Of a stretch of 64,000 nt of DNA, positions 59,976 through 64,000 are shown in pieces (position 1 is the first letter of the stretch; each line of letters opens with the position of its first letter). The translations under genes were made by a program, and so were the position numbers. Origin of the DNA: Bradyrhizobium sp. JYMT SZCCT0180. GTDB lineage: Bacteria > Pseudomonadota > Alphaproteobacteria > Rhizobiales > Xanthobacteraceae. Location: contig NZ_JAFCLZ010000021.1 in NCBI RefSeq assembly GCF_018130165.1, positions 62,001-126,000 of the forward strand, read 5' to 3'. Below the pieces are notes generated by a model, which ran no database searches, had not been told where the DNA came from, and worked only from the letters and a program-made list of their open reading frames with translations.

Positions 59976-60116
59976 GTTCCGGGCCGCCGGCCGCGGATTT
60001 TTCGCGGCCGGCGTAGTTAGCGGGTAACCTTGCCGAAAATCTCGGCTGGAAAAGGCCTGCCGGCTTCCTACATGATCCCGGTTATCGTTATTTTTAGTCA
60101 TTTCAGGAGGCCCTTG

Positions 60117-60521
60117 ATGGTCCTGAAAAGCGCTTTAGCTGCAGCGGTTTGCACGGGGTTTTTGGCATTGGCCGGCTCCGCGACCGCGGCTGAATATCGT
60201 CCGGGTGAGTTGCTCAGCCTTGATCTTCCGAGCGCCGTACTGTCGCCCAAGCGGATCGGGCCGGAAGCGAAATTCGGGCCGGTTCGGATCGAGGCAAGGT
60301 CGGAGGACACGGAGGCGGATCTGGATTCGACCATCTGGCCCAAGCTGCCGCCACGCAAGGCGCATGTCGCCAAATCTCAGGCCGAGAAGGCCAGCACTGA
60401 GGCGCCGCGCGCCGCAGCGCGTGCGAAGCCGCGCCACAATCCGCTCGATGCGCAGGCGCGCGATGTCAGGATTCAAACCTGGCCGTGCAAGTCCGGCGGC
60501 ATCTGCAGCTGGCAGCGATAG
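60117..60521 (+). CDS. Small exported hypothetical protein
   Basis: A 134-residue protein with a signal peptide (hydrophobic 6-20, cut after ATA at about 24). The remainder is low in hydrophobicity and rich in Ala, Arg and Pro (PKLPPRKAHVAKSQAEKAS). Two cysteines lie at the very end (WPCKSGGICSWQ), perhaps forming a disulfide. ATG at 60117 follows CAGGAGG. No family is recognised. It converges with the 42-residue membrane protein gene with one base between the stops. Confidence 0.7.
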   Translation: MVLKSALAAAVCTGFLALAGSATAAEYRPGELLSLDLPSAVLSPKRIGPEAKFGPVRIEARSEDTEADLDSTIWPKLPPRKAHVAKSQAEKASTEAPRAAARAKPRHNPLDAQARDVRIQTWPCKSGGICSWQR

Positions 60522-60522
60522 C

Positions 60523-60651
60523 TCAGGGTTTTCCGATCAGATAGAAGACAGCCATGATCAGCACGGAGAGCGTCGTGATCACGCCGAGTACGGCGGCGGC
60601 GATCGCCGGCAATTGATGGGAATCCAGCCATCGTTGCAACGCGTTGCCCAT
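60523..60651 (-). CDS. 42-residue single-pass membrane protein
   Basis: Short frame MGNALQRWLDSHQLPAIAAA followed by VLGVITTLSVLIMAVFYLIG and KP stop. A cytosolic amphipathic head of 15 residues precedes one transmembrane helix (about 16-40). AGGAAGAG lies three bases before the ATG at 60649-60651, one of the clearest ribosome-binding sites in the window. It is too small for most gene callers. The function is unknown; the stop is adjacent to the stop of the exported protein gene on the other strand. Confidence 0.65.
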   Translation of the reverse strand: MGNALQRWLDSHQLPAIAAAVLGVITTLSVLIMAVFYLIGKP

Positions 60652-60786
60652 CGCTCTTCCTGACCCGATCTTGATTTGCCCAGCGCCTTGCGGGCAGACT
60701 ATTCATAGCGATCTATCCCACGCATCCAATGCCGTCCATGCGGCTTTCGTCTTCCCCGCGACACTTTACGCCTTTGGGAGCATTCA

Positions 60787-61605
60787 ATGGAAAATCTGCA
60801 AACGCAGGGCATTGCCCTGCCGAGGCTTGGGCTTGGCACCTTTCGGCTGCAGGGCGATGCCTGCCGCGCCGCGGTTGAAAGCGCGATTGCGCTGGGCTAC
60901 CGGCATCTCGACACCGCGGAAATGTACGGCAATGAGGAGCCGATCGGCGCAGCGATCGCGTCCTCGCGCATCGCCCGCAAGGACCTGCATGTCACCACCA
61001 AGGTCTGGAACGAGAACCTGGCGCCGGACGCGATTCGCCGGGCGTTCGATGCTTCCCTGAAGAAGCTGCGGCTCGACCAGGTCGATCTCTATCTGGTGCA
61101 CTGGCCGTCGCGGAACATGAACCTGCCGGCGATGTTCGAGACCTTGATGAAGCTGAAGCAGGAGGGCCGCACCCGCGCCATCGGCGTCGCCAATTTCAAC
61201 ATCGCGCTCTTGAAGACCGTGGTCGAGGAGATCAAGGCGCCGATTGCCTGCAACCAGGTTGAATACCACGCGATGCTGGATCAGACAAAGCTGCGCAAAT
61301 ATCTCAGCGCCAAATCGATTCCGCTGGTTGCTTATTGCCCGCTGGCGCAGGGCCGCGTGGCCTCCGACGAGACTCTGACCGCGATCGGGCGGAAACATAA
61401 TGCGAGCGCCGCACAGGTGGCGCTAAAATGGTTGCTCGACCAGGACGGCGTCGCCGCGATCCCGAAGGCCTCGCGCGCCGAAAGCCAAAAGGCCAATCTC
61501 GACGCGCTGAAGCTGCGGCTCGATGACGACGATCGAAAGGCAATCGCGGCCTTGCCGAAGGACAAACGTTGTGTAAATCCCGCCTTCGGGCCGGCGTGGG
61601 ATTGA
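60787..61605 (+). CDS. Aldo/keto reductase, DkgB-like
   Basis: A 272-residue NADPH-dependent oxidoreductase of the AKR fold. The head is PRLGLGTFRLQGDACRAAVESAIALGYRHLDTAEMYGNE with catalytic Asp/Tyr. The lysine lies in TTKVW, His in LYLVHWP, and the nucleotide-site end is IPKASRAESQKANLDAL. It resembles 2,5-diketo-gluconate reductase B and related 2-ketoaldehyde reductases. The physiological substrate is uncertain. It has its own promoter region and no operon partner. Confidence 0.9.
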   Translation: MENLQTQGIALPRLGLGTFRLQGDACRAAVESAIALGYRHLDTAEMYGNEEPIGAAIASSRIARKDLHVTTKVWNENLAPDAIRRAFDASLKKLRLDQVDLYLVHWPSRNMNLPAMFETLMKLKQEGRTRAIGVANFNIALLKTVVEEIKAPIACNQVEYHAMLDQTKLRKYLSAKSIPLVAYCPLAQGRVASDETLTAIGRKHNASAAQVALKWLLDQDGVAAIPKASRAESQKANLDALKLRLDDDDRKAIAALPKDKRCVNPAFGPAWD

Positions 61606-61706
61606 AGGCGATTCCTCCTTTTCCGTCCGCCGGAATTCAAGGTTTTTCGCTACACACGGGCTGAGGTCCAGTCCATACTGGGTGGCATCAAAGGGAGGTC
61701 TAGAAA

Positions 61707-62879
61707 ATGCGTGAAGCTGTTATCGTTTCCTATGCACGTACGGGGCTGGCGAAGTCCGGCCGCGGCGGGTTCAATATCACCCCTCCGATGTCCATGGCGG
61801 CCCACGCCATCAAGCACGCGGTCGAGCGCGCCGGCGTCGAGAAGGACTACGTCGAGGACTGCTATCTCGGCAATTGCGCGCACGGCGCGCCCAATATCGG
61901 CCGCCAGGCGGCGCTGCTCGCTGGCATGCCAAAGTCGACGGCCGGCGTTTCGGTCAACCGCTTCTGCTCCTCGGGGCTGCAGACCATCGCGATGGCCGCC
62001 AACTCGATCCGCTCGGACGGTGCCGATTGCATCGTGGCCGGCGGCGTTGAAAGCATCTCAATTCCCGGCGGCGGCTCGCCCAAGGAATCGATCGATCCGG
62101 ATTTGCTCAAGGCCGCCCCCGACATCTTCATGGCGATGATCGACACCGCCGATATCGTCGCCGAGCGCTACAAGCTCAGCCGCGAATACCAGGACGAGTA
62201 CTCGCTGGAATCGCAGCGCCGCATGGCGGCCGCGCAGCAGGCCAACAAGTTCAAGGACGAAATCGTCCCGATGAAGACCAGGATGAAGGTGGTCGACAAG
62301 GCGACCAAGGCGGAAAGCATCGTCGACTACACGGTCGATCGCGACGAATGCAACCGGCCCGAGACCACGATCGAAGGTCTCGCCAAGCTCGAGCCGGTCA
62401 AGGGCGCCGGCAAGTACGTCACGGCCGGCAACGCCAGCCAACTTTCGGATGGCGCAGCGGCCGTGGTGCTGATGGAAGCCAAGGATGCCGAAAAGCGCGG
62501 CCTGCAGCCGCTCGGCCGCTTCGTCGCCTGGGCAGCGGCGGGCTGCGAGCCGGACGAAATGGGCATCGGCCCGATCTTCGCCGTGCCAAAACTGTTGAAG
62601 CGCCATGGCCTCAAGATCGACGACATCGACCTCTGGGAGCTGAACGAAGCCTTCGCCAGCCAGTGTCTGTATTCCCGCGACAAGCTCGGCATCGATCCCG
62701 AGAAGTACAATGTCAACGGTGGTTCGATCGCGATCGGCCATCCCTTCGGCATGACCGGCGCGCGGCTCACCGGCCACATCCTGCAGGAAGGCCGTCGCCG
62801 CAAGGCGAAGTGGGGCGTCGTCACCATGTGTATCGGTGGTGGCCAGGGCGGCGCAGGCCTGTTCGAAATCTACAGCTGA
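61707..62879 (+). CDS. Acetyl-CoA C-acyltransferase (thiolase)
   Basis: A 390-residue thiolase. The nucleophile is Cys87 in NRFCSSGLQTIAM, the second active-site loop holds His345 in GHPFGMTGAR, and Cys375 is in CIGGGQGGAG; all three are in place. The conserved elements SYARTGLAKS, NELNEAFASQ-like LWELNEAFASQ and NVNGGSIAIGHP confirm the class. It either cleaves 3-ketoacyl-CoA or condenses acetyl-CoA. ATG follows GGGAGG. A strong terminator follows. Confidence 0.94.
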   Translation: MREAVIVSYARTGLAKSGRGGFNITPPMSMAAHAIKHAVERAGVEKDYVEDCYLGNCAHGAPNIGRQAALLAGMPKSTAGVSVNRFCSSGLQTIAMAANSIRSDGADCIVAGGVESISIPGGGSPKESIDPDLLKAAPDIFMAMIDTADIVAERYKLSREYQDEYSLESQRRMAAAQQANKFKDEIVPMKTRMKVVDKATKAESIVDYTVDRDECNRPETTIEGLAKLEPVKGAGKYVTAGNASQLSDGAAAVVLMEAKDAEKRGLQPLGRFVAWAAAGCEPDEMGIGPIFAVPKLLKRHGLKIDDIDLWELNEAFASQCLYSRDKLGIDPEKYNVNGGSIAIGHPFGMTGARLTGHILQEGRRRKAKWGVVTMCIGGGQGGAGLFEIYS

Positions 62880-62931
62880 TCGGCCGTTACAAGCGGCTTT
62901 GCTGAAGAAGCTGAACGATCATACGAACAAA

Positions 62932-62959
62932 GAAAATGGCTCCGCGAGGAGCCATTTTC
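62932..62959. terminator. Strong hairpin between convergent genes
   Basis: GAAAATGGCTCC-GCGA-GGAGCCATTTTC is a perfect 12-bp stem with a tetraloop. A-rich and T-rich flanks on both sides allow rho-independent-like termination in both directions. It separates the thiolase gene (ends 62879) from the His-rich protein gene on the minus strand (ends 62992). Confidence 0.85.
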
Positions 62960-62991
62960 CGTTGAGACGCAAGTTTCGTTGGGCGCAAGCC

Positions 62992-63228
62992 TCAGTAACG
63001 ATGCCTCTTGATGATCACGGTCTTGTTGTGGTGACCATGACCACGATGTCCGCGATGGTAGCCGCGGTCACGATGCCCGCGGTATTCGGCGCGTGCACCG
63101 TGAGAGTGGTGATGGCCTTGGTGATAACCGCCGCCACGCTTGATCACAACAGTCTGTGCGCTTGCAATCGACGGCACCCCGATGATGATCGCGCCAAGCG
63201 CGGCCAAAATTAATCCAAACTTCTTCAT
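62992..63228 (-). CDS. Small His/Gly/Arg-rich exported protein
   Basis: A 78-residue protein with a signal peptide (hydrophobic 4-21, cut after ASA). The mature part is rich in His (12), Gly and Arg: GYHQGHHHSHGA and GYHRGHRGHGHHNK. It is bracketed by near repeats TVVIKRGG and TVIIKRHR. His clusters of this kind may bind Ni2+, Zn2+ or Cu2+. GAGAGGA lies upstream of the ATG at 63226-63228. Function unproven. Confidence 0.75.
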   Translation of the reverse strand: MKKFGLILAALGAIIIGVPSIASAQTVVIKRGGGYHQGHHHSHGARAEYRGHRDRGYHRGHRGHGHHNKTVIIKRHRY

Positions 63229-63558
63229 TACTTGTCCTCTCCATTGAGCGGATAGAACAGCGCATCGGCGTGAACGTTCCGACGGAACTTGAAGAGAATT
63301 ATGAATGTCTGTTCAGCCGCGATTGTCTCGAACAGCGGCGCGCATTGGTTCCGCGCACGAGCAAATTTCTTTAGTCCAATAACTCACGCTCGAAACATTG
63401 CGTTTCACGTGACTGATCTGGACAGCCGCGCCCCACGGACCGTCCAGCCGCACGGTCTTTGATACCCGTCTGGGTTGATCGTGGGCATGCGCCCGCTTGC
63501 GTAAAGCCCGGTCCCGGCGCATCATCGCGCCATAAAAATCATATGGGGGAGCGATGCC
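63229..63558. other. 330 bp without a convincing gene
   Basis: The gap lies between divergent genes (His-rich protein on minus, amidohydrolase on plus). A 70-codon minus-strand frame exists at 63313-63525, with no ribosome-binding site and no recognisable content. The last 20 bp contain GGGGGAG, the ribosome-binding site of the amidohydrolase. I see no repeat of the families described above. Confidence 0.45.
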
Positions 63559-64000
63559 ATGAGCGGGTTTTCACGCCGTGATTTTCTGAGCCTGTCAGGA
63601 TCGGCAGCGGTTGCTGCGATGTCGGCACCGGCCAATGCCGCGATGGGTCCAAACGACAAGTTCGACCTCGTGATCAAGGGCGGCGATGTGCTCGATCCCA
63701 GCCAGTCGTTGCGGGGAAAACGTGATATCGGCATTCGCTGGGGCATGATCGAGGCGGTTGAGGCCGATATTCCGGCCGCACGCGCCGCGAAGACCATCGA
63801 CGCTGCCGGCAAACTGGTGACGCCGGGATTGATCGACCTGCACTCCCATGTCTACCCCTATGGCTCGGCGATCGGCATTCCCGCCGACGAATTGGTGCAG
63901 GCCCAGGCAACGACGACCGTCGTGTCGGCGGGGGACGCCGGCGTCAACAATATCGCAGCGCTGCGCCGCTACATCGTGGCGCAATCCCGCGCACGGATTT
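63559..64000 (+). CDS. Tat-exported amidohydrolase/deacetylase-family metallohydrolase (cut by window end)
   Basis: The first 147 residues are present. A twin-arginine signal (FSRRDFLSLSGSAAVAAM) ends near ANA at 26-28. An amidohydrolase start follows: FDLVIKGGDVLDPSQSLRGKRDIGIRWGMIEAV, the metal-site GLIDLHSHVYPYG (Asp, His-x-His) and TTVVSAGDAGVNN. It resembles deacetylase/dihydroorotase-like family members of the imidazolonepropionase-dihydroorotase superfamily that act in the periplasm. The rest, including other metal ligands, lies beyond 64000. Confidence 0.82.
   Translation, partial: MSGFSRRDFLSLSGSAAVAAMSAPANAAMGPNDKFDLVIKGGDVLDPSQSLRGKRDIGIRWGMIEAVEADIPAARAAKTIDAAGKLVTPGLIDLHSHVYPYGSAIGIPADELVQAQATTTVVSAGDAGVNNIAALRRYIVAQSRARI

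Noticed and set aside
63313..63525. 70-codon minus-strand frame before the amidohydrolase
   Set aside because: No ribosome-binding site or recognisable content; it lies across the divergent promoter region.
1..64000. CRISPR arrays, rRNA genes, insertion sequences, prophage genes
   Set aside because: No evenly spaced direct repeats, no rRNA signature sequences, no transposase or integrase reading frame and no phage structural genes were seen. The repeats present are short palindromes or the non-coding 500-bp element.

Overview
The window looks like chromosomal DNA of a Bradyrhizobium-type alphaproteobacterium (Nitrobacteraceae, Hyphomicrobiales). The evidence is the high G+C, an alphaproteobacterial LexA box (GTTC-N7-GTTC) in front of dinB, several gene types I recognise from that group (TIGR02301, DUF2270, the fused indolepyruvate ferredoxin oxidoreductase family, Liv-type transporters), and its characteristic interspersed palindromic repeats. 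This assignment is inference from recall; no search was run. There is no phage, intact insertion sequence, CRISPR array or rRNA operon. The only RNA gene I can support is tRNA-Pro(CGG).

Layout. 0-16 kb is housekeeping: a tyrosine phosphatase; ygfZ-tag-HD hydrolase; pyrC; HAD and Nudix hydrolases; a frameshifted YedK/HMCES gene; the four-gene run sua5-FAD oxidase-GNAT-nudK; tRNA-Pro; a DUF2270 membrane protein; a PepSY protein; and a patatin lipoprotein. 16-23 kb holds a four-carbon sugar-acid kinase with PdxA2, an adenylate cyclase, SOS-controlled dinB, and a divergent HxlR/EamA pair. 23-33.7 kb is rich in sugar-acid catabolism: a solo molybdopterin dehydrogenase subunit translationally coupled to dgoK and followed by dgoA, a large membrane protein with a spermidine-synthase-like domain, garD divergent from an AraC regulator, and an acyl-CoA dehydrogenase. 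34-44 kb is mixed: a ketopantoate-reductase-like protein, an alpha/beta hydrolase, an AI-2E transporter, small membrane and secreted proteins, a Bcr/CflA efflux pump, hemC, and an orphan sugar-binding protein.

44.4-60 kb reads as one catabolic locus. A branched-chain-type ABC importer (binding protein, LivH, and a single LivM-LivG-LivF fusion protein) lies beside an IclR regulator. The regulator is divergent from a TPP-dependent enzyme, an SDR without the catalytic Tyr/Lys, and a cupin. An opposing set (hot-dog dehydratase, AhpD/carboxymuconolactone-decarboxylase-like protein, classical SDR) and a 1157-residue fused indolepyruvate:ferredoxin oxidoreductase follow. An aldo/keto reductase, a thiolase and a Tat-exported amidohydrolase (cut by the window end) close the window.

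Two repeat islands (about 1.0-1.76 kb and 41.5-42.3 kb) carry copies of the same roughly 500-bp element. Its core folds into a long nested hairpin, and the two copies differ by paired substitutions that keep the stem. That is the strongest hint in the window of an uncharacterised structured RNA or DNA element. Other signals worth checking are a Gln in place of the catalytic Glu in the molybdopterin subunit, palindromic operator candidates, and two short membrane-protein genes that are easily missed.
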